Positions 18,618 to 27,926 of a stretch of 64,000 nucleotides of DNA are shown piece after piece. Position 1 is the stretch's first letter; the number at the start of each line of letters is the position of its first letter. A model generated the notes under the pieces. The model ran no database searches, was not told the origin of the DNA, and saw only the letters and a program-made list of their open reading frames with translations. Made by a program: the position numbers and the translations under genes. The DNA is from Bacillus sp. FJAT-50079 (GTDB lineage: Bacteria > Bacillota > Bacilli > Bacillales > Bacillaceae_C), in assembly GCF_018343515.1 (NCBI RefSeq), contig NZ_JAGYPD010000004.1, positions 248,001 to 312,000 of the forward strand, in the 5' to 3' direction.

Positions 18618-19076
18618 ATGGGGAGTCTTTGGGAGTATATTCTTGTCTTTATACTTGCGGCAACACCGTGGTTTGAACTTGTAACGGTGATTCCGCTTGG
18701 GATTTTACGTGGACTCAATCCTGCAATCGTTGTAATTTTAGCGTTTATCGGGAACTTTTCGACAATTGTTTTAGTCATTTATTTATTTGAAAAGATAAAG
18801 AATTTTATCGCATCAAAGAAAGGTACAATCAAAGATAATGGCAAGCGGCAAAAACGGGCAAAGAAGATTTGGAATAAATATGGCTTTCCCGGTCTAGCTC
18901 TTTTCGGTCCACTTCTTGTTGGTACACATATTTCAGCTTTTCTTGGTCTTTCACTTGGAGCAACAAAGCGATGGACGCTGCTTTGGATGACGATCAGTCT
19001 TGCTCTATGGGGGATTGTGTTCGGCATCGCTTCCTATTATGGGATTGAAACGATCAAGCATTTTATTTATAAATAA
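18618..19076 (+). CDS. Small multidrug export family membrane protein
   Basis: A 152-residue membrane protein of the small multi-drug export family (sm_multidrug_ex type). It has four hydrophobic segments: EYILVFILAATPWFELVTVIPLGILRG near the N terminus, PAIVVILAFIGNFSTIVLVIYLF, then GFPGLALFGPLLVGTHISAFLGLSLG and WMTISLALWGIVFGIASYYG. A basic loop (KNFIASKKGTIKDNGKRQKRAKK) separates the pairs. The ATG at 18618 follows AAGGAG; the longer ORF start is rejected. It is monocistronic. Export function is a family-name inference only. Confidence 0.75.
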   Translation: MGSLWEYILVFILAATPWFELVTVIPLGILRGLNPAIVVILAFIGNFSTIVLVIYLFEKIKNFIASKKGTIKDNGKRQKRAKKIWNKYGFPGLALFGPLLVGTHISAFLGLSLGATKRWTLLWMTISLALWGIVFGIASYYGIETIKHFIYK

Positions 19077-19101
19077 AAAAGGCGGCCCAATCATGAGCCG
19101 C
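19075..19101 (-). terminator. Terminator of sspI
   Basis: Read on the minus strand, a GCGGC/GCCGC stem with a ten-base loop is followed by a run of six T residues, just beyond the sspI stop. Confidence 0.65.
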
Positions 19102-19107
19102 TCCCTC

Positions 19108-19314
19108 CTATTTCAATCCTTCTTCCAATGTTTCAAGCATCATATTTTTTTCTTGTTCATCGGCATGTTGCCAGATGACTTCGAACAAAACACCAAGTCC
19201 TGGAAGCATTTTTTCTTCGCCGCGCTGGATCGCATCGACGATTGTTTCTTTTAACTGTGTTTGGTTATTGCCAGAAACATTGTGAATGATCGCATTTCGT
19301 AAGTTTAAGTTCAT
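19108..19314 (-). CDS. sspI: Small acid-soluble spore protein SspI
   Basis: A 68-residue protein of the SspI family (starts [16 protein letters not shown]), made in the forespore late in sporulation. The sequence [26 protein letters not shown] is characteristic. It is divergent from ysgA, as in Bacillus. A CATTATA word upstream resembles a forespore (SigG) -10 box, but I cannot see a convincing matching -35. It is a direct marker that the organism forms spores. Confidence 0.92.
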   Translation of the reverse strand: MNLNLRNAIIHNVSGNNQTQLKETIVDAIQRGEEKMLPGLGVLFEVIWQHADEQEKNMMLETLEEGLK

Positions 19315-19402
19315 TCCGTTCGCTCCTTCAAAAAGTTTCTTCTTTAGCTTTTCGCAAATCGTTAGAAATATGTATAATGGTGAAAGAATGTACGGAAAGG
19401 AA

Positions 19403-20158
19403 ATGAAAAGTTTGGAGCATATTCAGTCAACAAAAAATGCCCGCGTGAAAGAGTGGAAAAAGCTGCTTACAAAAAAAGGGCGTGATCAACACAATCTTTA
19501 TATCGTTGAAGGGTTTCATCTCGTTGAAGAGGCGATCAAAAAAGCAACAGTTGAAGAAATTATGATCGAAGAGGGGCTTGATCGCACATCAATCCCTGAA
19601 AATTTCTCAATTACGATTATATCTTCTGAAATTAGCCGCCATATTTCGGATACGGAAACACCGCAAGGAATTTTTGCTATTTGTCGAAAAAGCCAGCCCG
19701 GTATTGATCTTTCTACTCATAAACGCTTGCTTTTATTTGATCGGGTTCAAGATCCGGGTAACATCGGTACGATGATTCGAACGGCGGAGGCTGCTGGAAT
19801 GGATGCGGTTATTTTCGGAGAGGGTTCCGGTGATTTGTACAATCCGAAAGTGATTCGCTCGGCACAAGGTAGCCATTTTCATATTAATACAGCAATCGGA
19901 AATTTACATGAATGGGTCGAAAAAATCAAGGAGGAGGGGATGCCTGTCTATGGAACGGCTCTCGAAGGTGCATCACCATATACAGATGCTGCGGCGACTG
20001 ATGCATTCGCGTTAATCGTTGGCAACGAAGGTGCAGGAGTTGCTCCGGATCTGCTAACAAAAACAACGAAAAATCTTTATATACCAATCTATGGTCAAAG
20101 CGAATCTTTAAACGTTGCGATTGCAGCAGGCATCCTTCTTTATCATTTACGAAAATAA
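19403..20158 (+). CDS. ysgA: SpoU/TrmH-family RNA 2'-O-methyltransferase YsgA
   Basis: AdoMet-dependent RNA methyltransferase of the knotted SPOUT class, 251 residues. An N-terminal substrate-binding domain ([21 protein letters not shown]...[11 protein letters not shown]) precedes the catalytic domain with motif 1 ([20 protein letters not shown]), motif 2 (IVGNEGAG) and motif 3 ([20 protein letters not shown]). It probably acts on 23S rRNA. The ATG at 19403 matches the B. subtilis start; an in-frame ATG at 19388 is less likely. It lies upstream of pheST as usual. Confidence 0.9.
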   Translation: MKSLEHIQSTKNARVKEWKKLLTKKGRDQHNLYIVEGFHLVEEAIKKATVEEIMIEEGLDRTSIPENFSITIISSEISRHISDTETPQGIFAICRKSQPGIDLSTHKRLLLFDRVQDPGNIGTMIRTAEAAGMDAVIFGEGSGDLYNPKVIRSAQGSHFHINTAIGNLHEWVEKIKEEGMPVYGTALEGASPYTDAAATDAFALIVGNEGAGVAPDLLTKTTKNLYIPIYGQSESLNVAIAAGILLYHLRK

Positions 20159-20159
20159 T

Positions 20160-20188
20160 TTGAAATCAGCGCTGTAAACGACTATAAT
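20160..20188 (+). promoter_or_regulatory. SigA promoter of pheST
   Basis: TTGAAA and TATAAT with a 17-base spacer, starting two bases beyond the ysgA stop codon and leading into the T-box leader. Confidence 0.83.
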
Positions 20189-20194
20189 ATTATT

Positions 20195-20445
20195 TATCTG
20201 AATAAAGTGAATGACTATGATGGAGAAAAGTAACCAGAGAAAGTTTTCAGGAAGAAAATGCCGTGACTGTGAGCATTTTCAGCGGAATCTGTGTGAAGTT
20301 CACCTCCTGAGTCGGCATCGGGACCGTTTAAACGTAAAGATGCTCCGGCATATGCCGTTATGACAATGAAGTGAACATGCAAATGTTTATAAGGGTGGTA
20401 CCGCGACCAAAGCCTCGTCCCTTTATGGGGGTGGGCTTTTTTTGT
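20195..20445 (+). promoter_or_regulatory. T-box riboswitch, phenylalanine specifier, controlling pheST
   Basis: The T-box motif AGGGTGGTACCGCG is at 20392-20405, followed by a terminator (GCCTCGTCCC/GGGGGTGGGC with a T-run, about 20411-20443). The probable specifier TTC is at 20299-20301 in the context GTGAAG-TTC-ACCTCC. Uncharged tRNA-Phe should stabilise the antiterminator. Confidence 0.94.
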
Positions 20446-20471
20446 TTTCTAAAATAAGGAGGTCAATTATC

Positions 20472-21509
20472 GTGGAACAAAAACTACAAGAACTGGAAAG
20501 AGAAGCACTTGAAAAAATTAAAGATGCTTCTGAGTTAAAAGCATTGAATGATGTTCGTGTTGCATATCTCGGGAAAAAAGGTCCGATTACCGAAGTGTTA
20601 CGCGGAATGGGAAAATTATCGGCGGAAGAGCGTCCGAAAATGGGTGCACTCGTCAATGTGATCAGAGAAACAATTACGAAGGCAATCGAAAATAAGCATG
20701 TAGAGCTAGAAGCAGAGGCAGTGAATAAACAACTTGCTTCTGAAACGATTGATGTGACATTACCAGGTCGTCCAGTGAAAACAGGCAGCCGCCATCCGTT
20801 AACGAAAGTAATCGAAGAAATTGAAGATTTATTTATCGGAATGGGCTATCAAGTTGCGGAAGGGCCTGAAGTGGAACAAGATTATTATAACTTTGAAGCG
20901 TTAAACTTGCCAAAAGGTCATCCGGCTCGCGATATGCAAGATTCATTTTATATTACTGAAGATATTTTATTGCGCACACATACATCACCTGTTCAAGCAC
21001 GGACAATGGAAAAGCATGAAGGCAAAGGTCCTGTGAAAATTATTTGTCCAGGAAAAGTGTATCGCCGTGATAATGATGATGCGACACATTCCCATCAGTT
21101 CACTCAAATCGAAGGTCTTGTTATCGATGAAAACATTACGATGGGCGATTTAAAAGGAACACTTGAAGTATTCGCGAAGAAAATGTTTGGTCAAGATCGC
21201 GAAATCCGTCTCCGTCCGAGCTTTTTCCCTTTCACAGAGCCATCGGTTGAAATGGATATTTCTTGTAAAATATGTGGTGGTGATGGCTGCCGCGTCTGTA
21301 AACAAACAGGCTGGATTGAAATTTTAGGGGCGGGTATGGTTCATCCAAATGTCCTTGAAATGGCTGGCTTTGATTCGAAAAAATATACAGGATTTGCGTT
21401 TGGAATGGGGCCTGAACGGATTACGATGTTAAAATATGGCGTCGATGATATCCGTCATTTCTACACGAATGATTTACGATTTTTACAACAATTTTCGGTG
21501 CAAGAATAA
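20472..21509 (+). CDS. pheS: Phenylalanyl-tRNA synthetase alpha subunit
   Basis: Catalytic subunit of the alpha2-beta2 class II enzyme, 345 residues. An N-terminal coiled coil (1-90) is followed by the class II core with motif 2 ([19 protein letters not shown]) and motif 3 ([14 protein letters not shown]). The start is GTG at 20472, nine bases from AAGGAGG; the longer ORF would begin inside the terminator and is rejected. It is cotranscribed with pheT. Confidence 0.97.
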   Translation: MEQKLQELEREALEKIKDASELKALNDVRVAYLGKKGPITEVLRGMGKLSAEERPKMGALVNVIRETITKAIENKHVELEAEAVNKQLASETIDVTLPGRPVKTGSRHPLTKVIEEIEDLFIGMGYQVAEGPEVEQDYYNFEALNLPKGHPARDMQDSFYITEDILLRTHTSPVQARTMEKHEGKGPVKIICPGKVYRRDNDDATHSHQFTQIEGLVIDENITMGDLKGTLEVFAKKMFGQDREIRLRPSFFPFTEPSVEMDISCKICGGDGCRVCKQTGWIEILGAGMVHPNVLEMAGFDSKKYTGFAFGMGPERITMLKYGVDDIRHFYTNDLRFLQQFSVQE

Positions 21510-21527
21510 TTACGGGAGGTAGCATAC

Positions 21528-23942
21528 ATGCTTGTTTCATATAAATGGCTGCAAGAATACGTTGATTTAACGGGCGTTTCAGCAAAAGAATTAGCAGAAA
21601 AGATTACGAGAAGTGGAATTGAGGTAGATGGAGTAGAACAACTTAGCGCCGGAGTAAAAGGTGTCGTTGTTGGCCATGTGCTTGAATGTGAAAAGCATCC
21701 AGAAGCAGATAAGCTAAACAAATGTCTTGTCAATATTGGCGAAGCAGAACCAGTGCAAATTATTTGTGGTGCTCCGAATGTAGCAAAAGGACAAAAAGTG
21801 GCGGTTGCAACTGTTGGCGCTGTACTTCCAGGTAATTTCAAAATTAAAAAGGCGAAATTACGCGGTGAGGAATCAAATGGAATGATTTGTTCACTTCAAG
21901 AGCTTGGGATTGAAGGAAAGCTCGTTCCAAAAGAATTTTCTGAGGGCATTTATGTATTTCCAGAAGAAACCGAAGTGGGTGCGAATGCACTGAACCTTTT
22001 AAATTTAGATGATGAGGTGCTTGAGCTAGACTTAACACCAAATCGTGCCGATGCGCTTAGCATGCTTGGGATGGCTTACGAAACAGCGGCGATTTTAAAT
22101 AAAGAAGTCAAATTACCAGAAATCACAGTCGATGCGACTTCTGAAAAAGCAGCTGACTATATTTCTGTGAAAATTGATGCACCAGAAGATAATCCGTTAT
22201 ACACGGCGAAAGTAATTAAAAATGTAAAAATTGGTCCATCGCCGTTATGGATGCAAACGAGACTAATGGCAAGCGGCATTCGTCCCCATAATAACGTCGT
22301 TGATATTACGAACTATATATTATTAGAGTATGGTCAGCCACTCCATGCTTTTGACTATGATCGCTTTGGTTCAAAAGAAGTTGTCATCCGTCATGCACAT
22401 GAGGGCGAAATCTTAAAAACACTTGATGATACAGAACGGAAACTAACAGCTGATCAGCTTGTCATTACAAATGGAACGATTTCAGTTGCTTTAGCAGGTG
22501 TAATGGGCGGAGCCGATTCAGAAGTACGTGAAGATACGACAACGATTTTATTAGAGTCTGCTTATTTTACAGGTGGATCGATTCGCAGTACATCGAAATA
22601 TCATGGTTTACGTAGTGAGGCGAGCAGCCGGTATGAAAAAGGGGTTGACCCGGCAAGAGTACGCCCAGCTGCTGAACGTGCCGCTCAATTAATGGCTGAG
22701 CTTGCAGGCGGCGAAGTATTAGACGGACTCATTGAAGCGGATCATTTAACGATTGAGCCGGCTATTGTGTCTGTCTCACTTGAAAAAATTAACCGTGTTC
22801 TCGGAACAGATTTGAGTGAAACTGAAGTTGTCGCGATTTTCGAGCGTTTAAAATTTGATGTAACCGTTGAAGCGGGGGTCTTTACCGTAACTGCTCCGAC
22901 ACGTCGCGGTGACATAAAAATCGAGGAAGATTTGCTTGAGGAAGTCGCGCGTTTATATGGCTATGATAATATCCCTAAAACATTGCCTAAGGGAGCAGCA
23001 ACACCAGGCGGATTAAATCCAACTCAAGAAAAACGCCGAACAACGAGAGCATACTTAGAAGGTGCGAGCCTTTATCAAGCGACAACATACTCGCTTACTT
23101 CTGAGGAAAAAGCAACTAGTTATGCGATCGAAGCAAGAGAGCCCGTACAATTAGCGATGCCGATGAGTGAGGAGAGAAGCCGCTTAAGAGTAAGCATCAT
23201 CCCTCAATTGCTCGAAGCATTATCATATAATGTTGCACGTCAGCACGACTCCGTTGCTTTGTATGAAATCGGATCTGTTTTCTTAAATGAAGGCAAGGAT
23301 GTTCAACCAGAAGAACGAGAGCATATTGCCGGAGCGATTACAGGTCTATGGGTAGAAAACGAATGGCAAGGTGAGAAAAAGCCAGTTGATTTTTACGTCG
23401 TTAAAGGCATTTTAGAAGGGCTATTTGACAAACTCGGTGTCGCTGAACAAATCGAATGGCGTGCAGCTGAGCGCGAAGGTATGCATCCAGGGCGTACAGC
23501 GGAAATTAGCTTAGCGGGTGAAGTGATCGGTTTTGCAGGGCAAGTACACCCGAATAAGCAAAAGGATTTGGATTTGAAAAACACATACGTATTTGAAGTG
23601 AAGGCAAGTCCAATTTTCCACGTTGAACTTCCAGAGCTACAATATACGCCAATTCCACGCTTCCCATCGATTTCAAGAGATATTGCACTTGTGACGGATA
23701 AACACGTTACAGCCGGTTCACTTGAGAAAATCATTAAAGATGCGGGCGGAAAATTATTGACGAATGTGCATATGTTCGACCTTTATGAAGGCGAGCATAT
23801 GGAAGAAGGCAAGAAATCAATCGCCTTCTCATTAACATATTTAGATCGAGAAAAAACGCTAACAGACGAAGAAGTTGTCAAAGCACATGAAAAAGTGCTT
23901 GCCGCATTAAAAGAAAAAGCGGGAGCTGAATTAAGAGGCTAA
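21528..23942 (+). CDS. pheT: Phenylalanyl-tRNA synthetase beta subunit
   Basis: The 804-residue beta subunit with the expected domain order: OB-fold tRNA-binding domain (about 40-150), B3/B4 editing module (about 210-390), B5 DNA-binding-like domain (about 405-480), catalytic-like domain, and C-terminal ferredoxin-fold anticodon-binding domain (about 710-803, [13 protein letters not shown]...). GGGAGG lies before the ATG. It is 18 bases after pheS. Confidence 0.97.
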   Translation: MLVSYKWLQEYVDLTGVSAKELAEKITRSGIEVDGVEQLSAGVKGVVVGHVLECEKHPEADKLNKCLVNIGEAEPVQIICGAPNVAKGQKVAVATVGAVLPGNFKIKKAKLRGEESNGMICSLQELGIEGKLVPKEFSEGIYVFPEETEVGANALNLLNLDDEVLELDLTPNRADALSMLGMAYETAAILNKEVKLPEITVDATSEKAADYISVKIDAPEDNPLYTAKVIKNVKIGPSPLWMQTRLMASGIRPHNNVVDITNYILLEYGQPLHAFDYDRFGSKEVVIRHAHEGEILKTLDDTERKLTADQLVITNGTISVALAGVMGGADSEVREDTTTILLESAYFTGGSIRSTSKYHGLRSEASSRYEKGVDPARVRPAAERAAQLMAELAGGEVLDGLIEADHLTIEPAIVSVSLEKINRVLGTDLSETEVVAIFERLKFDVTVEAGVFTVTAPTRRGDIKIEEDLLEEVARLYGYDNIPKTLPKGAATPGGLNPTQEKRRTTRAYLEGASLYQATTYSLTSEEKATSYAIEAREPVQLAMPMSEERSRLRVSIIPQLLEALSYNVARQHDSVALYEIGSVFLNEGKDVQPEEREHIAGAITGLWVENEWQGEKKPVDFYVVKGILEGLFDKLGVAEQIEWRAAEREGMHPGRTAEISLAGEVIGFAGQVHPNKQKDLDLKNTYVFEVKASPIFHVELPELQYTPIPRFPSISRDIALVTDKHVTAGSLEKIIKDAGGKLLTNVHMFDLYEGEHMEEGKKSIAFSLTYLDREKTLTDEEVVKAHEKVLAALKEKAGAELRG

Positions 23943-23944
23943 TA

Positions 23945-24118
23945 ATAAAAGCGCAAGGCACTCGCTAAGTGACGTACAACTATTCTGACTAGTAGTATGG
24001 CCAACGGCTAAAACTGCCACAATCTGTGGCAACATCTTGTAGGCCTAAACACGGTAAGCCTTAAAGTGGTTTACCGTAGGAAGAAGAGTGAAGTTTGCTA
24101 GTCACTGTGTATCTAGAG
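23945..24118 (+). repeat. Dispersed intergenic element type B, full-length divergent copy
   Basis: Begins AAAAGCGCAAGGC...GTGACGTAC and ends GAAGTTTGCTAGTCACTGTG...CTAGAG, matching the ends of the elements at 48.84 kb (inverted) and 52.43 kb. It shares CCAACGGCTAAAACTGCCAC and CTGTGGCAAC with the latter, and GGAAGAAGAGTGAAGTTTGC with the former. It sits directly after the pheT stop and before its terminator. Confidence 0.8.
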
Positions 24119-24187
24119 TTAGCCGTGGATTGTTTTAGTAGAAAGTTATCTACAAACTTACGTATTATTATTTCCTAAATAGTGAAC

Positions 24188-24222
24188 AAAGGGGCTGTCA
24201 CCATGAACGATAGCCCCTTTTT
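24188..24222 (+). terminator. Terminator after pheT
   Basis: AAAGGGGCT/AGCCCCTTT stem followed by a T-run. It overlaps the start of a longer ORF reading of the next gene, supporting the downstream ATG at 24245. Confidence 0.8.
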
Positions 24223-24244
24223 GATCATCTGGAGGCTCATTCAT

Positions 24245-24766
24245 ATGAAAAAAAATCGACTAATACTATATTTATTCCTCTTTATACTATTCGTTGTTGC
24301 GATGGCGGTATACGGAAAAGCGGGTACAGACACGTACACGCCTGAAATGAAGGAGAAATATACGAATGGCATGCGAGTTGGGATTGAACGTATGTTGAAA
24401 AAAGTTCCGTTGCATGTGATTGAGGAAAATGAAGGATTATCGGCAAGGGAGCTTGATCGTCTGATTGAAGGAATGGACCGAATATTTTCAAACTATATTG
24501 AGTTAAAAGAGATCGCCCTAGAATATGAATTGTATGATGTGACTGCAACAAAAACAGAGGAAATATTAGAACATGTTGCGGTTTCCTTTTACAATAAAGA
24601 AGATAAACGAGTTTCTCAATCACAAATGGAATCATATCAACAGCTTTATACGTATTTGTATGACATTCATCAACTAGACATGGGCAGTATGGAGATTGGC
24701 AAGTTATTACAGGAAATAGAGAAGGTGAGTGTGGAATATGAAAAGCTGGCAAATGAATCTTTTTAA
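24245..24766 (+). CDS. Membrane-anchored hypothetical protein
   Basis: A 173-residue protein that I do not recognise. The ATG has GGAGG nine bases upstream. One N-terminal hydrophobic helix (LILYLFLFILFVVAMAVYG, about 6-25) anchors a mainly helical, acidic extracytoplasmic domain (KVPLHVIEENEGLSARELDRLIEGMDRIFSNYIELKEIALEYELYD and following). No catalytic motif is seen. It overlaps the next gene, a secreted lipoprotein, by 29 bases, so the two are translationally coupled and probably act at the same place. Confidence 0.7.
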   Translation: MKKNRLILYLFLFILFVVAMAVYGKAGTDTYTPEMKEKYTNGMRVGIERMLKKVPLHVIEENEGLSARELDRLIEGMDRIFSNYIELKEIALEYELYDVTATKTEEILEHVAVSFYNKEDKRVSQSQMESYQQLYTYLYDIHQLDMGSMEIGKLLQEIEKVSVEYEKLANESF

Positions 24767-25787
24767 ACTCTTTATTCTGCTTCTCGTATTTATTTTCATC
24801 ACTGCTTGTACGGCTCGCAAAAAGGAGGAATCAGTCTTTGACAGTCGCGTGAATAAATTAAATGTGCCTTGGTCGATCACGAAAAAAGATGATTTTTTTT
24901 ACATAAGTGAAAGAACCGGGGAGATTGTTTCTATTCATGAACCAACAGGTGAAATGGATCATTTGCCTGTAAAGCTAAAAGAAAGCCTCCATATCGAAGG
25001 AGAAAGTGGCTTGCTTGGGCTGGAGCTGATACCAAATACAAACGTAGAGGCTATCGGCTATCATACATATGAAGAAAATGGTGAGGTGCTAAACCGAGTT
25101 GTTCGGATTGCAAAGGAAGAGAATCAGTGGGTAGAGAAATCCGCATTGATTGACGGGATACCAGGATCAGCGATTCATAATGGCGGGCGCATCAAAATTG
25201 GGCCTGATGATAAGTTATATGTTACAACAGGAGATGCAGCAAATCCTGAATCAGCTCAAAACCTTCAGTCATTAGCAGGAAAAATTTTACGGATGAATCT
25301 AGACGGAACAGTACCTAGTGATAATCCCTTTCACGATTCACCGATTTATTCGTATGGACATCGCAATCCACAAGGGTTAGCTTGGGATGAGTCAGGACAA
25401 TTGTATGCAACGGAACATGGGCAAAGTGCTCATGATGAAATCAACCTCATTAAAGCAGGAAAAAATTATGGTTGGCCACATATTCAAGGTGATGAAAAGA
25501 TGGAAGGAATGGAGTCGCCGATCTTCCATACAAATGGGAACACATGGGCACCGAGTGGAGTGGCCTTTTATCAAGGAAAATTATATATCGCAACATTGCG
25601 CGGGGAAGCAGTCCGGATCTTTGATCTCTTAAGCGGTAAGGCATCTGTTTTTACGGAAGGAGATGGACGAATAAGAGATATTTTCATTGAGGATGGGCAT
25701 TTGTTCTATATGACAAACAATACCGATGGAAGAGGGACGCCTGAACCGAATGATGATCAGCTATTGAAAATGGAGTTGAATGAATAA
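24738..25787 (+). CDS. PQQ-dependent sugar dehydrogenase-like lipoprotein (GDH-B/Asd family)
   Basis: A 349-residue six-bladed beta-propeller of the soluble glucose/aldose dehydrogenase family, anchored as a lipoprotein: signal peptide LFKLFILLLVFIFI with lipobox ITAC. Family motifs include VPWSI, GESGLLGLEL, HNGGRIKIGPDDKLYVTTGDA (about 150-170), GHRNPQGLAW and EHG (about 215-235), and NYGWPH. Characterised homologues oxidise aldoses with pyrroloquinoline quinone, but no PQQ genes are visible here, so cofactor and substrate are uncertain. It overlaps the upstream anchored protein. It is an accessory insertion between pheT and rnhC. Confidence 0.85.
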   Translation: MKSWQMNLFKLFILLLVFIFITACTARKKEESVFDSRVNKLNVPWSITKKDDFFYISERTGEIVSIHEPTGEMDHLPVKLKESLHIEGESGLLGLELIPNTNVEAIGYHTYEENGEVLNRVVRIAKEENQWVEKSALIDGIPGSAIHNGGRIKIGPDDKLYVTTGDAANPESAQNLQSLAGKILRMNLDGTVPSDNPFHDSPIYSYGHRNPQGLAWDESGQLYATEHGQSAHDEINLIKAGKNYGWPHIQGDEKMEGMESPIFHTNGNTWAPSGVAFYQGKLYIATLRGEAVRIFDLLSGKASVFTEGDGRIRDIFIEDGHLFYMTNNTDGRGTPEPNDDQLLKMELNE

Positions 25788-25892
25788 GAGAGATAGGATG
25801 GGAAATATGCAAAATCAATCGGGAAGACAGCTCCTCATTCTAAATCGGAAGAACTGTCTTGCACTAACAATGCTGAAAATTTTGGATTACTT

Positions 25893-26822
25893 TTACATAC
25901 CAGCAATTTTTCTTGCTTTTCCCGTATTCGCAAAATGCTCTTTCGTAAATTCGTTTAAGGCAGCAATACCTTTTTCCCTAATCAGTCTTGCTGCTACTTG
26001 GTCGACTTTTGCCCCTGCTCCTTTTGGTAGCTCGAATCCGGCTTTTTTGCTAAGGGTTTCGAATGCTTTTAAGAATGCGTATCTCGCTAAAATCGATGAA
26101 GCAGCAACTGCGAGATGAATACTCTCTGCCTTCGTGCTAAAATAGACGTTTTCTCGGCAAATGGTCTTTTGGCCTTGAAGATGACGGAAATAGACTGATG
26201 CCTCGGCAAATTGATCGATGAGAATCGCGTCTGGTTTTTCTGGGGCAACTTTTCCTAATAAATGATTCAATGCTTGATTATGTAAAATTGCTGTAATCTT
26301 CCCTTGTGTCATTCCTTTTGCTTGAAGGTGGTTATATTTCTCGTTTGGCAATGTTAATAAACTATACGGGAGAAATGAGAGCAAATCTTTGGCGATTTTG
26401 ACAATTTGTTGATCGGTTAGATGTTTTGAATCTTTCACGCCTAGTTCTTGTAATAGCGGGATCTGCTCTTTTCTTACGTAGGAGGCGACAACGGTCATCG
26501 GTCCGAAATAATCACCTTTTCCCACTTCATCGGAGCCAATGACCGATAGAGATGAAAGATTGGCAGGTAACGGTTTGCCAGATGTTTTTCCGACCGCTGC
26601 TTGTGCAGGCTTGGCAGTTGGCGTTCCCCAAAGCTTCGCCTCTTCTACATTTTCCGTCCCTTGAAACATTACTTTTCCAGAACGATAGGCGGTGATCGTA
26701 CAGTTGTTTTTTTTCGCGACAAAAAGGCTGCCGGGTGGCGTTTTACCCGTGTGAAACGGCTTATAATGGGTGTTCATTTTTTGCATCGTTGTTTCGCTCA
26801 CTTGAATGACGATATTCGACAA
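25893..26822 (-). CDS. rnhC: Ribonuclease HIII
   Basis: Cleaves the RNA strand of RNA-DNA hybrids. The 309-residue protein has an N-terminal TBP-like substrate-binding domain (about 1-90, with KKNNCTITAYRSGKVMFQG) and an RNase HII-type catalytic domain starting SVIGSDEVGKGDYFGP, with acidic residues DEVG, the later AILIDQFA and the VAASSILAR segment. The start is TTG at 26822, preceded by AAAGGATG; the first residues MSNIVIQVS match the family. Its place next to zapA is conserved and divergent. Confidence 0.95.
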   Translation of the reverse strand: MSNIVIQVSETTMQKMNTHYKPFHTGKTPPGSLFVAKKNNCTITAYRSGKVMFQGTENVEEAKLWGTPTAKPAQAAVGKTSGKPLPANLSSLSVIGSDEVGKGDYFGPMTVVASYVRKEQIPLLQELGVKDSKHLTDQQIVKIAKDLLSFLPYSLLTLPNEKYNHLQAKGMTQGKITAILHNQALNHLLGKVAPEKPDAILIDQFAEASVYFRHLQGQKTICRENVYFSTKAESIHLAVAASSILARYAFLKAFETLSKKAGFELPKGAGAKVDQVAARLIREKGIAALNEFTKEHFANTGKARKIAGM

Positions 26823-26842
26823 TAGGAAACATCCTTTCTAAG

Positions 26843-26947
26843 ATCGGTAGTAAATAGCTAATAATCGGTAGTAAAGTCCTTAAAATCGGTAGTAAACTAC
26901 CAAAGATCGGTAGTAAAAGCTCAATAATCGGTAGTAATCTATATACC
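26843..26947. repeat. 21-bp tandem repeat, five copies in the rnhC-zapA divergent region
   Basis: ATCGGTAGTAA recurs at exactly 21-bp steps (26843, 26864, 26885, 26906, 26927), each followed by nine variable bases. It begins about 20 bases upstream of the rnhC start and fills most of the gap to zapA. Because 21 is divisible by three, it can be read as LLPIxxx heptads on the minus strand; I see no ribosome site for that reading. Confidence 0.93.
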
Positions 26948-27029
26948 TTTTGACTAGGCATCGTATTCCCATCCGATTTTTTTCATGTTATGATAACGAT
27001 AGGATTCTGATGAAATGGAGGAAATTGGC

Positions 27030-27290
27030 TTGACACAGAGTCAAAGGATACGGACTCAAGTAACTATTCATGGACAAAATTATACCATTACTGGAACCGA
27101 TTCGGCAGAGCATGTGATGAAAGTTGCCGCATTGGTTGATTCAAAGATGAAAGAAATTAGCTCGATCAATCCTAATTTGGATACGAGTAGACTTGCCGTG
27201 CTTACTGCTGTAAATGCTGTTCACGATCTTGTGAAATTGCAGGAGCGGTATGATCGCATGGAACAAGAACTTCAACGCTTAAAGGACTGA
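27030..27290 (+). CDS. zapA: Cell division protein ZapA
   Basis: Promotes FtsZ bundling at the division site. The 86-residue protein has an N-terminal beta-alpha domain (VTIHGQNYTITGTDSAEHVMKVA) and a C-terminal coiled coil (VKLQERYDRMEQELQRLK). The start is TTG at 27030 with GGAGG eight bases upstream; an in-frame ATG at 27015 overlaps that ribosome site. It is followed after eight bases by the CvpA-family gene. Confidence 0.9.
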   Translation: MTQSQRIRTQVTIHGQNYTITGTDSAEHVMKVAALVDSKMKEISSINPNLDTSRLAVLTAVNAVHDLVKLQERYDRMEQELQRLKD

Positions 27291-27298
27291 TATATATA

Positions 27299-27841
27299 AT
27301 GCTTGACCTTGCACTCATTGTTATTCTTTTTTTGGGATTTCTCATTGGTTTGAGAAGAGGATTTATTCTACAATTAATTCATATGATTGGATTTATTATC
27401 GCATTTATTGTTGCCCATATGTATTATCAAGATTTAGCGCCGAAGCTAAGACTTTGGATTCCATATCCAAGCCCTGATGGAGACGGTGCGATGAAAATGT
27501 TATTTGATAGTGTAAATATGGACGAAGCATTTTATCGCGCAATTGCTTTCGTCATTATTTTCTTCGCGGTGAGAATTGTACTTGGAATCATAGGGTCTGC
27601 GCTCGATGTTGTTGCGAGTCTGCCAGTGTTAAAAACACTTAATATATGGGCAGGGGGACTGTTAGGCTTAATCGAAATATACTTGCTTGTGTTCATTGTA
27701 CTATATATCGCCGCTTTGCTCCCAATTGCTAGCGTGCAGACAGCGATTAATCATTCATTTGTCGCAATTGCTATGCTCGAACATACACCTTATTTTTCCA
27801 CAGAAGTAACAAAATGGTGGATTGATTACGTACAGAAGTAA
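27299..27841 (+). CDS. yshB: CvpA-family membrane protein YshB
   Basis: A 180-residue integral membrane protein of the CvpA family with four to five hydrophobic segments: the first LDLALIVILFLGFLIGLRRGF carries the family LxGxRRG motif, and further segments are near 30-47, 80-105 and 120-150. It is cotranscribed with zapA. Family members are linked to envelope functions; the precise role is unknown. Confidence 0.88.
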   Translation: MLDLALIVILFLGFLIGLRRGFILQLIHMIGFIIAFIVAHMYYQDLAPKLRLWIPYPSPDGDGAMKMLFDSVNMDEAFYRAIAFVIIFFAVRIVLGIIGSALDVVASLPVLKTLNIWAGGLLGLIEIYLLVFIVLYIAALLPIASVQTAINHSFVAIAMLEHTPYFSTEVTKWWIDYVQK

Positions 27842-27872
27842 CTTCTCTTAATCAAAGGGAAGTTTTTCTTTT
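27840..27872 (+). terminator. Terminator after yshB
   Basis: Near-perfect stem AACTTCTCTT/AAGGGAAGTT followed by a long T-rich run. Confidence 0.82.
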
Positions 27873-27926
27873 TACACGGAGATTTGCTAAAATGATATGA
27901 GGAGAATATGAGAACGGTTGGTGGAT

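Noticed and set aside
26761-26961. Minus-strand ORF with LLPI heptads near rnhC
   Set aside because: It overlaps the rnhC start region, lacks a ribosome site, and follows directly from the 21-bp period.
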